Positions 6,922 to 15,497 of a stretch of 64,000 bases of DNA are shown piece after piece (position 1 is the stretch's first letter; every line of letters begins with the position of its first letter). Source of the stretch: CATOSD01 sp965226695 (lineage in GTDB: Bacteria > Chloroflexota > Dehalococcoidia > Lucifugimonadales > CATOSD01). Position numbers and translations under genes: made by a program. The notes below the pieces were generated by a model. That model searched no databases. It was not told where the DNA came from and worked only from the letters and a program-made list of their open reading frames with translations. The stretch spans positions 2,356,001 to 2,420,000 of the forward strand of contig OZ245405.1 in NCBI GenBank assembly GCA_965226695.1. The letters run 5' to 3'.

Positions 6922-9723
6922 ATGGCCGCGTCCAACGGCGTCCGCTTTGCCCTGGTAGCCGCCGCGATAGCCCTGGCGTTCCTCGCCCAGGCCCTGCTTC
7001 GCAGTGGGCGGCCCTTGTGGGCCTCGGCGTTTTTCCTGGCGGCGATAGCCGCGTTCACGTTCGCCGCGACCGACATTCCTGCCACGGCCCGCTGGCGCGA
7101 ACGAACCTCAGGACCACCACGGCCGCGCAGGTCGCTCCGCCATCGGCTGTCCGCCTGGACCGCGGAATCCCGGTTCGGTGCGGCCTGCGCCGCGGTGTGC
7201 GCCGTAAGCGCGTTTGTTTCCCTCAGCGCATTCGCGTCAGGGCCGCCCAACACGGCCGGCTGGGTGATGTTCGGCGTGTCGGCAGTCTCCCTGCTGGCCG
7301 CGATCCCCACCATCGACGGCCGGTGGATCCCCTTGGTGCGTAGGCTGCGGTGCGGCAGGCCGTTCACCGTGCAGCCGCGGATCCTGTACGAGGTCGCCGC
7401 GATGTGCGGCGTGTTACTGCTGGCGCGGGCAGTGCGCCTCCACGACCTGCGGGACCTGCCGGTCGGCCTTTGGTACGACGAGGCAGCGAACCTGTCCGTA
7501 GCGGCGGCCATCGCAATGGACCCTGGCTCTGCCCCGGTGTTTGCCACCACGCTTCCAACGCTTTATCTGCTCCCGGTCGCGGCACTGACAACCCTGTTGG
7601 GGGCGACGCCAGAGTCGTTGCGCCTGGTGAGCGTGGTCTTCTCTCTGGCCGGAATCGCGGCGGTCTACCTGCTTGGGCGCCACCTGGCGGGGCCGTTTGT
7701 GGGCTTGACAGGCGCATTCGTGCTGGCTGTCATGCGTTGGGACATCAACTTCAGCCGGATAGGTATGCACAGCGTCACGATGAGCCTCACAACGGCGCTG
7801 ACGGCCTACCTCACGCTGTGTGCGACACGGAGCGGTCGGCTGTCCGACTACGGCTTCGCCGGAGCGGCCCTAGGACTGGGCATGTGGTTCTACGCGGCGT
7901 TCAGGCTGTTCCCGCTCGTGGTTGCGGCAGTGCTGCTTTACGGCATCCTGGCCGAGCGGCCGACTATCCGGCAGCTCGCGGCCCGGCTGGCCGTCATGGG
8001 CGTCACGGCGCTGGTGATGGCGGCGCCGGTTGCGCAGTACGCCGCGCTCGAACCGGCCGATTTCTTCGATAGGACGAGGGCCAGCTCGGTGTTCTCGGTC
8101 GCGCCGGCTGGGGAGGCTATCGGCCACGTCGTCGACAATCTGCGCGCCCACGCGCTGATGTTCAACGTGGAAGGCGACAGCAATCCCCGCCACAACCTGC
8201 CTGGAGCGGCAATGCTGGACGGCCTGTCGGCCGCGCTGCTCGTGCTGGGCATCGCTGCGTGCCTGTTCTGCTGGTCTCGCACGCCGCTGGTCGTTCTGCC
8301 GATCTGGTTGGCGATTATGCTCATCCCCGGCGTGCTGACCATTCCGTGGGAGGCGCCGCAGGCCTTGCGGGCCATAGGAGTGCTGCCGGCGGTTGCCATA
8401 CTCGTCGCGTTGGCGCTGCACGCGCTGTGGCGCGCCGGGCGATCATCGCCGTGGACGCTCGCCCGCCGCCTGACTCCCGTCGCCTGCTGTGTCATGCTCG
8501 CGGCGATAGCGCTGCTGAACGTGGGCCGCTACTTTGGCGAGCAGGCCTCTGATCCCAGGGTGTACGCCGCGTTTTCCACCGACGAGACGCTGATAGGACG
8601 CGACATGCTCAGGCAACAGGCCAGGGGTTACACGCTCTTCTCGTCGCGCCAGTTCAAGCACAGCCTCGGAATAGACCTGGCTGCGGGCAGTCCGGACTTT
8701 GCAGCCCTGCGCGCGCCGCAGGGCGTGCCACTGGCCGCCGCCAGGGTTGGCCTCGGGGCCGCGATCTACATCGAGCCGCGGGAGGCCGCCGTCTACCGCC
8801 TGCTCGAGCTGTATTACCCGGGTGCGGAGTTCAGGGAGGTGCGGCCCCCAAACGGCGGCGAGCCGATGTTCTACCTCGCCGAGATCAGCCGCGAGGAACT
8901 CCTGAAGCGCCAGGGTCTGGACGCCGTGTACTCCCTGGACGGCGGCCCTCGGATATACGGAGTCCAGCGGAGCGCGGAGGCGGCCTGGGCGCTGGAAGTC
9001 GGCGCTGACGCTCCGCCGTTCGACTTTGCGTGGACGGGCACGCTTCACGTGACCGAACCGGGGGAGCACGGCCTCGCGCTGGAGTCGGAAGAGGCGGCTG
9101 AGGTGTTGCTGAATGGCGCGTCCGTGCTGTCGGGTGAGCGCGCCGCCACGAGCATACGGCCCGCCGTTGGTGTCCACGCGCTGGAGGTGAGGGGTCGGGT
9201 CACTGACCGCCGCGGGACGTTGCGCCTGCTCTGGAAGCCGCCCGAATCGGATTGGCAGACCGTTCCGGCGTCCCACCTGTTCCGCGGCGAAGTTCGGCCC
9301 TACGGACTCGCCGGGCGATTCTACGCCCCGGACGGTGACGCTGAGGCCTACGTCGCCTCGCGTGTCACGCCGTTCATGCAGGCCTTCTGGTACGACCCGG
9401 TTACGCCGGAGCCATACCAGGCCGTCTGGGAGGGCTTGTTGAATGCGCCTGAAGACGGCGACTACGGATTCACGCTGTCGGCGCAGGGCGAGCTTTCGCT
9501 GAGTCTTGACGGCCAGATCGTGGCCCGCCTCCCACCCGACGATACCACGCCACACTCCGCGGTAGTGCCTCTGGCAGGTGGGTCGCATCGGATTCGGGTG
9601 GAGTACATCTCGGAGTCTCCGCCGTCCCAGTTCACCATATACTGGACGCCACCCGGCGGCGAGTACGAGCCGCTGCCAATCGAGCGGCTGACGCCCGCGC
9701 CGGAGCTGATGCTTGGACCATAG
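6922..9723 (+). CDS. GT39/ArnT-like multi-spanning glycosyltransferase with C-terminal PA14-like domains
   Basis: This is a 933-residue protein. About the first 540 residues are a chain of hydrophobic helices broken by short loops. An early extracytoplasmic loop holds VGLWYDEAANLS, the acidic pair expected in GT39/PMT/ArnT-fold enzymes, which transfer sugars from lipid carriers. The remaining part is soluble and likely outside the membrane. It carries two PA14-like beta-sandwich units: one near 690-790 (FAWTGTLHVTEPGEHGLALE) and one near 800-925 (YGLAGRFYAPDG..., YGFTLSAQGELSLSLDG, HRIRVEY, FTIYW). PA14 domains often bind carbohydrate. ATG 6922 follows the CoA-transferase stop by 10 bases, so co-transcription is likely. 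The glycosyl acceptor is unknown, and a role other than sugar transfer is possible. Confidence 0.75.
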   Translation: MAASNGVRFALVAAAIALAFLAQALLRSGRPLWASAFFLAAIAAFTFAATDIPATARWRERTSGPPRPRRSLRHRLSAWTAESRFGAACAAVCAVSAFVSLSAFASGPPNTAGWVMFGVSAVSLLAAIPTIDGRWIPLVRRLRCGRPFTVQPRILYEVAAMCGVLLLARAVRLHDLRDLPVGLWYDEAANLSVAAAIAMDPGSAPVFATTLPTLYLLPVAALTTLLGATPESLRLVSVVFSLAGIAAVYLLGRHLAGPFVGLTGAFVLAVMRWDINFSRIGMHSVTMSLTTALTAYLTLCATRSGRLSDYGFAGAALGLGMWFYAAFRLFPLVVAAVLLYGILAERPTIRQLAARLAVMGVTALVMAAPVAQYAALEPADFFDRTRASSVFSVAPAGEAIGHVVDNLRAHALMFNVEGDSNPRHNLPGAAMLDGLSAALLVLGIAACLFCWSRTPLVVLPIWLAIMLIPGVLTIPWEAPQALRAIGVLPAVAILVALALHALWRAGRSSPWTLARRLTPVACCVMLAAIALLNVGRYFGEQASDPRVYAAFSTDETLIGRDMLRQQARGYTLFSSRQFKHSLGIDLAAGSPDFAALRAPQGVPLAAARVGLGAAIYIEPREAAVYRLLELYYPGAEFREVRPPNGGEPMFYLAEISREELLKRQGLDAVYSLDGGPRIYGVQRSAEAAWALEVGADAPPFDFAWTGTLHVTEPGEHGLALESEEAAEVLLNGASVLSGERAATSIRPAVGVHALEVRGRVTDRRGTLRLLWKPPESDWQTVPASHLFRGEVRPYGLAGRFYAPDGDAEAYVASRVTPFMQAFWYDPVTPEPYQAVWEGLLNAPEDGDYGFTLSAQGELSLSLDGQIVARLPPDDTTPHSAVVPLAGGSHRIRVEYISESPPSQFTIYWTPPGGEYEPLPIERLTPAPELMLGP

Positions 9724-9773
9724 CCGGCGGCCGGGCGGAGTGGAGCGCCGCCTCCACGGAAGGAGCTTGGGTG

Positions 9774-10154
9774 TCAGGAATGGCCCGCGGGCGGCGTGCC
9801 CTCCAGATAGGTCGTGTGGTTGAACGGGTCGGGCACCGGGAAGTAGGTCAACAGCTTGGCGTCTGCGGGTCCTCGATTCGTAAACCCGTGCGGCGCGCCC
9901 GGCGGGATGATCAGGGTGTGGTTGGGGCCTACCCGGCGAACCTCGTCGCCGAGTCGCGCCTCCAGCTCGCCCTCCAGTACGGTGATCAGCTCGTCCGCCT
10001 CGTGGGAGTGCAGGGGAGCCCCGGCGCCGGCGCCAACTACGCTGTAGGACATGCTGCTGCTGGTTGTTCCATCGCCGGGAGCCGTGATGTCCCACTTGCG
10101 GTAGTTGGGGCGCCACGGAACCTCGGTGGCGTCGTCGTGGTTAACGATAGGCAT
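9774..10154 (-). CDS. Cupin-domain protein
   Basis: This is a 126-residue single-domain cupin. The metal-binding motif 1 is PLHSHEADELITVLEGELE (two His and a Glu), followed by motif 2 in PPGAPHGFTNRG with its His. These residues usually hold a divalent metal, and such small cupins serve as isomerases, dioxygenases or sensors. The gene is 20 bases downstream of the dienelactone hydrolase gene on the same strand, so the two are probably co-transcribed and may act on related small molecules. Nothing in the sequence fixes the substrate. Confidence 0.8.
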   Translation of the reverse strand: MPIVNHDDATEVPWRPNYRKWDITAPGDGTTSSSMSYSVVGAGAGAPLHSHEADELITVLEGELEARLGDEVRRVGPNHTLIIPPGAPHGFTNRGPADAKLLTYFPVPDPFNHTTYLEGTPPAGHS

Positions 10155-10174
10155 GGCGTCACCTGCCCTCTCTT

Positions 10175-10876
10175 TCAGTTATCGTCATTGAGCGTGGCGT
10201 CCAGGAAAGCGATGGTCCGCTTCCAGGCGTCGGACGCCGTGTCGGGCCGGAAGCTGCCCCGTGCGTCGTTCATGAACGAGTGTCCGGTGCCCGGGTAGGA
10301 GTGCGTCTCGAAACTCTTGCCATTCGATTCCAACGCGGAGCGCAGCTTCGGAACACCCTTGGCTATCATCTTATCGTCCTCGCCGTACATGAATAGCAAC
10401 GGGCAGTTGAGACCGGCGACCAAGTCAATGGGACTGGGGTTGCGCCCGTAGAACACGACGCTCGTATTGACCTGGTTATACGCGCACGCGAGCAACAGCG
10501 AAAAGCCGCCGCCCATGCAGAAACCGACCACGCCCACGCGGTCCCAATTCACGCCGTTCATGCTCTGCAGGTGGACCACCGCGCCCCGCAGGTCGCGCAC
10601 CGCGCGCTGGTCCATCTTCAGCTTTACGAACGCCTTGAAAAGCTGGGTCATGCAGAAGCGCACCGCGCCACCAACGCGCGAATAGAGGTTTGGGGCCATC
10701 ACCGCGTAACCCTCGTCCGCGAATCGCGTGGCGATGTCCCGGATGTTGTCGTTGAGCCCGTACATTTCGTGGATGACTATCAGGCCGGGGTGTGTGCCCC
10801 CGCCGTCGGGCATGGCGACGAAGGCGTCCATCATCGCGCCGTCGCCTCGAAATCTTACGCTGCTCGTAGTAACCAT
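10175..10876 (-). CDS. Dienelactone hydrolase family protein
   Basis: This is a 233-residue alpha/beta hydrolase of the dienelactone hydrolase family, which opens lactones or cleaves esters in aromatic breakdown. The nucleophile is Cys120 in GFCMGGG, the acid is Asp167 or Asp168 in MYGEDDKM, and the His is His199 in GTGHSF. These match the Cys-Asp-His triad of the family. The upstream HEMYGLND segment is the usual oxyanion-hole region. The length is standard. It precedes the cupin gene on the same strand and is divergent from PEP carboxylase. The true substrate is unknown. Confidence 0.87.
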   Translation of the reverse strand: MVTTSSVRFRGDGAMMDAFVAMPDGGGTHPGLIVIHEMYGLNDNIRDIATRFADEGYAVMAPNLYSRVGGAVRFCMTQLFKAFVKLKMDQRAVRDLRGAVVHLQSMNGVNWDRVGVVGFCMGGGFSLLLACAYNQVNTSVVFYGRNPSPIDLVAGLNCPLLFMYGEDDKMIAKGVPKLRSALESNGKSFETHSYPGTGHSFMNDARGSFRPDTASDAWKRTIAFLDATLNDDN

Positions 10877-10990
10877 GCGACAATCTCCACGCGCCGTAAT
10901 GCTCCGCCGTTCACGGCCTCACGGTAGCAGAATCGGCGCGAACAGCGCAATCCTTCCGTCATCTCGCGGCGCGCGCGGCACCACGCGGAA

Positions 10991-11019
10991 TTGGACAACT
11001 CCCGCCTTCGTGCTAGAAT
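10991..11019 (+). promoter_or_regulatory. Candidate promoter of ppcA
   Basis: TTGGAC at 10991-10996 and TAGAAT at 11014-11019 are separated by 17 bases. The predicted transcript would have a leader of about 40 bases containing GGAGGT before GTG 11065. Confidence 0.6.
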
Positions 11020-11064
11020 CGAACCGTCGGTCGATAACCGCCAACTAACACCTGGAGGTCTGAC

Positions 11065-12540
11065 GTGCCACTCGTGCCAAAGGTGATGAGCACCCAACAC
11101 CCGGACAACGCGACTCCGGCGCCCTTCGCCGACAGCAAGGGCGTGCTGAAGGGGGAAGGCGAAGTCGAGGAGGCGGTCGACGTGTTCGCCCTGGGCTGCG
11201 ACGAGCAGATGTGGGACTCCGAGGGCAAGGAGGCGGACAACCAGGTTGTTCGCAAGCTGCTGATCGGCTACCCCGAATTCTTCCAGGAAGACAATATGCT
11301 TGGTCGCGACATGGCGCTCACGCTGCGGGTCCCCAATCCCCGCATCGAGCAGGACATGCGCAAGTCCATGGTGGAGGCGCTTCAGAGCGTGCCAGCCGCC
11401 TGGGACGTCGCCCGCGGCTTCTATGGCGAACTCGCCGAAGCGCCCATACAAGAGGTCATCCTGCCGTTCACGACCTCGGCCGAGGAACTCTCTCTCATAG
11501 AGGCATACTACCGGGACGTGATCGTTGGTCAGGAGAACAGGCCGATTCTCGGCGGTCACACCGTGAAGGACTGGATCGGCGAGTTTTACCCAAAGCGCAT
11601 CCGGGTCATCCCCCTGATAGAAGACAGCGACCACCTGCTCGCCTGCGACCGCATCGTCGAAGAGTACCTGCATGGCAGGGATGAGCCGTATCAGCGGGTG
11701 TTCCTGGCTCGCAGCGACCCGGCCCTGAACTACGGCATGGTGGGCGCGGAGCTGATACTGAAGGTGAGCCTGCTGCGGCTGCATCGCCTCGAACGGCGAC
11801 TGGGTATTCCGTTGTATCCCATCATCGGCGCGGGGTCCGTGCCTTTTCGCGGTCACCTGACGCCGGTGAACGTGGAGCGCGCCTTCACGGAGTACCCCAG
11901 CGCGCAGACCTTCACCGTGCAATCGGCGTTCAAGTACGACTACGACAAGGCGACCGTCCGCGACGGAATCGCGAGTATCCTCGCGCACGACCGCGGCGAG
12001 CCGGTGCAAATTGACGAGGACCGCGCGCTCGACGTGATCGAGAGGACAACTGAAGAATACCAGTCTCAGGTGCAGCGGCTGACCGATTTGATAGCCAGGG
12101 TCTCGGCGCACGTGCCCAAGCGGCGCGAGCGCAAGATGCACGTGGGGCTGTTCGGCTACGGCCGCTCGCTCGGAGGCGTCGGCGGCGTGACGCTACCCCG
12201 CGCCATCGGCTTCGCGTCGGCGCTCTACTCGATCGGAGTGCCCCCCGAGCTCCTGGGCCTTGGGGCGCTGTCGGAGGACGATCTCTCATTTGTGCGGGAG
12301 AACTACCCCAGCTTCGACGGCGACCTGCGCGCCTCCCTGAGATTCGCCAACGAGCGTCACGTGCGCGAGCTCATGGGATACGACTACCTGCGCCTGCTCG
12401 TCCGGTTCACCGAAGAGTTGGACAGGGTCCACGAGGGCTTGACCAGCGCAACGTTCGCCAGCCTGAGCCAGGACTACTCATCCGGCGAGATAACGCACTA
12501 CATCCAGGAGGCCGCACACCTGCGCCGATTCCTGGGCTAG
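11065..12540 (+). CDS. ppcA: Archaeal-type phosphoenolpyruvate carboxylase
   Basis: This is a 491-residue protein that matches the short archaeal-type PEP carboxylase (about 500 residues, against about 900 for the common bacterial enzyme). It adds bicarbonate to PEP to form oxaloacetate, an anaplerotic step. The N-terminal signature MSTQHPDNA is characteristic. Other conserved stretches are QEVILPFTTS, GAGSVPFRGHL, SAFKYDYD and the C-terminal HVGLFGYGRS and SIGVPPELLG. GTG 11065 lies 6-7 bases after GGAGGT. The gene is alone, with divergent hydrolase genes upstream and a convergent channel gene downstream. The short form is found in archaea and some bacteria, including Chloroflexota, so its presence fits the suggested host. 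Confidence 0.93.
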   Translation: MPLVPKVMSTQHPDNATPAPFADSKGVLKGEGEVEEAVDVFALGCDEQMWDSEGKEADNQVVRKLLIGYPEFFQEDNMLGRDMALTLRVPNPRIEQDMRKSMVEALQSVPAAWDVARGFYGELAEAPIQEVILPFTTSAEELSLIEAYYRDVIVGQENRPILGGHTVKDWIGEFYPKRIRVIPLIEDSDHLLACDRIVEEYLHGRDEPYQRVFLARSDPALNYGMVGAELILKVSLLRLHRLERRLGIPLYPIIGAGSVPFRGHLTPVNVERAFTEYPSAQTFTVQSAFKYDYDKATVRDGIASILAHDRGEPVQIDEDRALDVIERTTEEYQSQVQRLTDLIARVSAHVPKRRERKMHVGLFGYGRSLGGVGGVTLPRAIGFASALYSIGVPPELLGLGALSEDDLSFVRENYPSFDGDLRASLRFANERHVRELMGYDYLRLLVRFTEELDRVHEGLTSATFASLSQDYSSGEITHYIQEAAHLRRFLG

Positions 12541-12611
12541 GGCGCAGTCGCCTCGGCGGCCTGCCGGCAAGGGACGACGTCACAGCGCGACGATGCGTGG
12601 ACTTCGCGCCG

Positions 12612-13376
12612 CTAGCGGCGTTCGCGAGCACTCAACTCCGCGACTTCTTCCCTGAGAGCCCTGACCTCGCGCAGCAGTTCCTCCATGTTCTCGCCATCGC
12701 CTTGCTGCCTGATGAACATTCTGGCAAGATTCGCGGTCAGCGCGCCAAACAGCGCGATTCCTCCGATCATCAACACCACGCCACCGACCCTGCCGGTGGG
12801 TGTGGCAGGCACCATGTCGCCGTAGCCCACTGTTGTCACGGTCGTGAGCGCCCACCACAAGGTGTTGCCGAAAAAAGCCAGCGGGGAATCTGTGCCTCGC
12901 TCCGCGGTCGTTACCACTGTCGAGACGACCAGTATCAGGCCTACGGCGTATACGACAAGGTAGTCGACCTGTACCAGCTTCGCTACGCCGGCGAGTGCCC
13001 GCGAGCCGTAGAGGAATGCCCGAACAACCCGGAGGGGCCGGAAGAAGGGCATTACAACGATCAGCACGTCGAGCCAGCGCTGTCTGAGAAATGCCGCCTT
13101 GTTGGGGGAGACCACCAACTTGACGCACAAGTCCGTCGCGAAGAGCGCCCACACGCCGATGTCCAGGTAGAACACTGTTTTTTCGCCGGTAGGGGTCAAC
13201 TCCCACAGCATCGACGCGGCGAGCAGGGGCACCATCGCGAACGCCAACAGCAGCAACGGAATCTCGGTAATGCGGTCGATTCGGGCCAGCAGCGCCTCGC
13301 GTTCCTCCGCGCTGCCGAGGCGTCCCTTCTTGACGTTGTTCAGCTCGTCCTCCATTTTTGGGTCGGCGTCTGCCAT
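12612..13376 (-). CDS. Voltage-gated-like potassium channel (ion transport protein)
   Basis: This is a 254-residue membrane protein with the K+ selectivity filter TVTTVGYGD between two helices and a voltage-sensor-like set of helices before it. The S4 candidate is RPLRVVRAFLYGSRALAG, with arginines at three- to five-residue spacing. The first helices are IPLLLLAFAMVPLLA and YLDIGVWALFATDLC. The C-terminus (EELLREVRALREEVAELSARE) is a short coiled coil that probably assembles the tetramer. I took ATG 13376; a longer frame from 13499 would run into the upstream HAD gene and adds a non-membrane, Arg/Pro-rich stretch. It lies 28 bases downstream of the HAD gene on the same strand. Confidence 0.85.
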   Translation of the reverse strand: MADADPKMEDELNNVKKGRLGSAEEREALLARIDRITEIPLLLLAFAMVPLLAASMLWELTPTGEKTVFYLDIGVWALFATDLCVKLVVSPNKAAFLRQRWLDVLIVVMPFFRPLRVVRAFLYGSRALAGVAKLVQVDYLVVYAVGLILVVSTVVTTAERGTDSPLAFFGNTLWWALTTVTTVGYGDMVPATPTGRVGGVVLMIGGIALFGALTANLARMFIRQQGDGENMEELLREVRALREEVAELSARERR

Positions 13377-13404
13377 GCACGGACGTGAACTGGTCACTCC
13401 CGGC

Positions 13405-14100
13405 CTATCCGCACTCGGGGCGCGCCATCTCCGCGAGCTCAGCAATGCCGGACACAACCAGATCGGGTCTGGCGCCGCTCCGGCGGGTGCCCCCTCCACG
13501 GTCCGCGCGATTCACCCACACCGACGTTATGCCGAGCGCGTTCGCCGGGCCAACGTCGTGGTGCAGGCTCTCCGCAACGTGCAGCCAGTTCTCGCGCCGA
13601 ACGCCCATGCGCTCCTGGGCCAGGGTGAAGTTGGCCGGGTTGGGCTTGTAGGACCGCGCCTGCTGCGAGGTGACCACGGCATCGAACTCCACGCCCAGGT
13701 GCCGGGCCGTGCCGACAAACAGATCGTCGTCGACGTTGGAGACTATGGCGAGTTTGAATTGCCGTTTCAGCGTGTGTAGAGCGTCCGCCACGTCAGGGAA
13801 GACCGGCCAGTCCGGCAGCGAGTCCGCGAGGCAGGTAAGGTCGGACTCGGCAAGTTCGACGCCTGTCCCATCGGCGATCAGCTTCATCACGCCTCGCAGC
13901 ACACGCCGGTACTCCATGAATCCGGGCGATGTCTGCACCTTGGGCTCCGACTCCGCAAACAGCGCCAGTATCTCGGCGCGCGACCTGCGCACCTCGTGGG
14001 CCGCCATCACCCGGGCCACAGCAGACGATATGCCTGTCTCCCAGTCTACAAGCGTGCCGTAGCAATCGAAGCTGACCCATTCAAAGTGGCTGAAGTCCAT
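13405..14100 (-). CDS. HAD-family hydrolase (haloacid dehalogenase type II-like)
   Basis: This is a 231-residue HAD-superfamily enzyme. Motif I is FDCYGTLVDWE, with the nucleophile Asp12 and a Tyr-Gly-Thr as in type II haloacid dehalogenases. Motif II is IVSNVDDD, motif III Lys is in SYKPNP, and motif IV is VAESLHHDVGPANALG. The AESLHHD sequence is common in dehalogenase-type members, which hydrolyse 2-haloacids; phosphatase activity is the alternative. I start at ATG 14100, giving MDFSHFEW just before motif I. A longer frame to 14331 runs through the upstream repeat array and is not family sequence. The channel gene follows on the same strand. Confidence 0.82.
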   Translation of the reverse strand: MDFSHFEWVSFDCYGTLVDWETGISSAVARVMAAHEVRRSRAEILALFAESEPKVQTSPGFMEYRRVLRGVMKLIADGTGVELAESDLTCLADSLPDWPVFPDVADALHTLKRQFKLAIVSNVDDDLFVGTARHLGVEFDAVVTSQQARSYKPNPANFTLAQERMGVRRENWLHVAESLHHDVGPANALGITSVWVNRADRGGGTRRSGARPDLVVSGIAELAEMARPECG

Positions 14101-14144
14101 AATCCAATACTTTCCAGTCCGCTCGCGGACCGTCAGAAATATGC

Positions 14145-14223
14145 CCGCACATACAGGCCTGTACGTGAGCGCCTCATATGGATAAAATACACGACGGAGC
14201 CTAAATCGCAACTCTGTCCCGCC
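14145..14223 (+). repeat. Degenerate repeat copy 1 (CATATGG-AAAATAC core)
   Basis: This 79-base unit contains GAGCGCCTCATATGG then ATAAAATACAC and ends CTGTCCCGCC. It aligns almost without gaps to copy 2, and the core CATATGG is at 14175. Confidence 0.75.
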
Positions 14224-14262
14224 TACACGGTGAATCTCCGCGATACGTCCGCAGCGATACGT

Positions 14263-14340
14263 CCGCATATGGGGGCCTATGACTGAGCGCGTCATATGGG
14301 TAAAATACGCAACAACCCATTGTCGCGACACCGTCCCGCC
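14263..14340 (+). repeat. Degenerate repeat copy 2 (CATATGG-AAAATAC core)
   Basis: This 78-base unit contains GAGCGCGTCATATGG then GTAAAATACGC and ends CCGTCCCGCC. Its core CATATGG is at 14293, 118 bases after that of copy 1. A second CATATGG lies at 14266. Confidence 0.75.
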
Positions 14341-14367
14341 CGGTCGTGGAGTCTTTGCGAGCCGCCC

Positions 14368-14455
14368 TCGATTCTGGGCTTGGGACTCCGAGCGTCATAT
14401 GGACAAAATACACAAGTAGACTGGGAGCGTCTAGGAACATTTGGGCGCGACATTG
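14368..14455 (+). repeat. Degenerate repeat copy 3 (CATATGG-AAAATAC core)
   Basis: This copy is more diverged. It keeps CCGAGCGTCATATGG followed by ACAAAATACACA, with the core at 14396, 103 bases after copy 2. Its flanks match the other copies only weakly, so the right border is approximate. Confidence 0.6.
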
Positions 14456-14601
14456 CCGGGTCGGCGCGGCTTTAGCGTGCCGAGAGCGGACTGGGTTTGG
14501 GACAATGGCCCTTCGGCGGGGGCATGGTGCGTAGAGCCTCCTACTTCCACCCGCAACTGCGAGCGCAGTGAGCTGCGGCGGGACGCACGTGCGCGATGCG
14601 G

Positions 14602-14631
14602 TTGCTTTGGCGCTGCAATTTGGGCTATGCT
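14602..14631 (+). promoter_or_regulatory. Possible promoter of the XRE-ImmA pair
   Basis: TTGCTT at 14602-14607 and TATGCT at 14626-14631 are separated by 18 bases, just upstream of ATG 14650. The implied leader is very short (about 10 bases), so the call is tentative. Confidence 0.35.
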
Positions 14632-14649
14632 TCACGTGAGGTGCAAAAT

Positions 14650-15009
14650 ATGGAACTGTCCGAACGGATAAGATCTCTCCGCAAAGAGGCTCAGATGAGC
14701 CAGCGAGTACTTGCGGAAAGGGTGGAAATCGACTTCACATACCTCAGCAAGATTGAGAACAAGCGTGTGAAGCCGCCGAGTGAGAAGGTGCTGAAGAGTA
14801 TCGCCACTGAACTCGCGAGGGAGCTCGGCCTGGACAGGCAGGAGCTCGCCGACGAGCTGACCATTCTGGGGGGCAAGGTGCCCTCCGACCTTGCAGTCAC
14901 GCTGTTCAAGAATCCGCAGGCGGTGAGTTTTCTTCGCTCCATTGGCGAAGACGTGCGGTCTCCGGAGGAGTGGCGAAAACTGATTCAGAGCGGCCAATCT
15001 GGAGGATGA
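14650..15009 (+). CDS. XRE-family helix-turn-helix regulator
   Basis: This is a 119-residue protein whose first 65 residues form a Cro/C1-type helix-turn-helix: LSERIRSLRKEAQMSQRVLA, then VEIDFTYLSKIENKRVKPP with the usual YLSKIENG-like recognition helix. The remaining half is a helical tail. Such proteins bind operator DNA as dimers. The stop overlaps the start of the ImmA-like peptidase gene (ATGATG), so the two are translationally coupled. That is the arrangement of ImmR/ImmA switches in integrative elements and of some stress regulators, where the peptidase cuts the repressor. The repeat array just upstream is a plausible binding region; this is inference. I chose ATG 14650 over an upstream ATG because the domain begins there. 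Confidence 0.85.
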   Translation: MELSERIRSLRKEAQMSQRVLAERVEIDFTYLSKIENKRVKPPSEKVLKSIATELARELGLDRQELADELTILGGKVPSDLAVTLFKNPQAVSFLRSIGEDVRSPEEWRKLIQSGQSGG

Positions 15010-15497
15010 TGCAGGCAGCGTTGGCGACGGACGAGACGCTCGAAGGATTGGCCCTCGACCTCCTCGGTCGCTACAAACGAGAATTCGGATCCCTTGCCGC
15101 GCCGCCCGTGCCAGTCGAGCAGATCGTTGAGAACGTCCTCGACCTTGGCCTACTGCGGGAGCCGATCGACGAAGGGCCGGACGAGCACATTCTGGCTGAG
15201 CTGCTCCCCGAGTCCAGGACGGTCGTCTTCAACGAGTGCAAACACCTGCTCATCGAGCAGACACCCGGCCTGTACAACACCATCTTGGGCCATGAGGCCG
15301 GGCACTGGGAGGCGCACGTCCGCCGCGATACCGCGGAACAGGCGTCGATTCCGGGCCTGGAGCAAAGCGTCGGCTGCGTGTTCCGCCGGACTGGGCACGG
15401 ACCGGGTCGGCGCGAGGCCGAGGCGCACCGGTTCATGGGTTTCCTGCTAATGCCGGGGGGCCAACTCCTGGAAGCGGCACGCAGGGTCGACCTCTAA
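15006..15497 (+). CDS. ImmA/IrrE-family metallopeptidase, truncated at the C-terminus
   Basis: This 163-residue protein is the catalytic part of an ImmA/IrrE (COG2856) zinc peptidase. The metal site is HEAGH at residues 96-100 in ILGHEAGHWEAH, and the later REAEAHRFMGFLLMP segment supplies the third ligand region. Family members cleave a partner XRE-type repressor; the partner here is the overlapping upstream gene. The start is ATG 15006 or 15009, right after GGAGG. The frame ends early at TAA 15495. The usual C-terminal helical segment continues in the -1 frame from ATG 15497 (next entry), so the gene is split. The split may reflect a real coupling or frameshift site, a mutation, or an assembly error. 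Confidence 0.8.
   Translation: MMQAALATDETLEGLALDLLGRYKREFGSLAAPPVPVEQIVENVLDLGLLREPIDEGPDEHILAELLPESRTVVFNECKHLLIEQTPGLYNTILGHEAGHWEAHVRRDTAEQASIPGLEQSVGCVFRRTGHGPGRREAEAHRFMGFLLMPGGQLLEAARRVDL

Larger units (their letters stand above)
14101..14649. other. Gene-free region with a three-copy degenerate repeat array
   Basis: This 549-base region between the divergent HAD and XRE genes has no convincing gene. It holds three related repeat units (listed separately) whose common core is a TCATATGG-type sequence followed by AAAATAC. A likely XRE promoter is at its right end. Open frames across it on the minus strand simply translate the repeats (VFYPYEAL, VYFVHMT and similar). Confidence 0.7.

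Noticed and set aside
8443..10116. 557-residue frame on the minus strand
   Set aside because: It is the antisense of the glycosyltransferase and cupin genes, Arg/Gln-rich, with no known motif.
10855..12141. 428-residue frame on the minus strand over ppcA
   Set aside because: ppcA on the plus strand matches a clear family with a promoter and ribosome site; this is its shadow.
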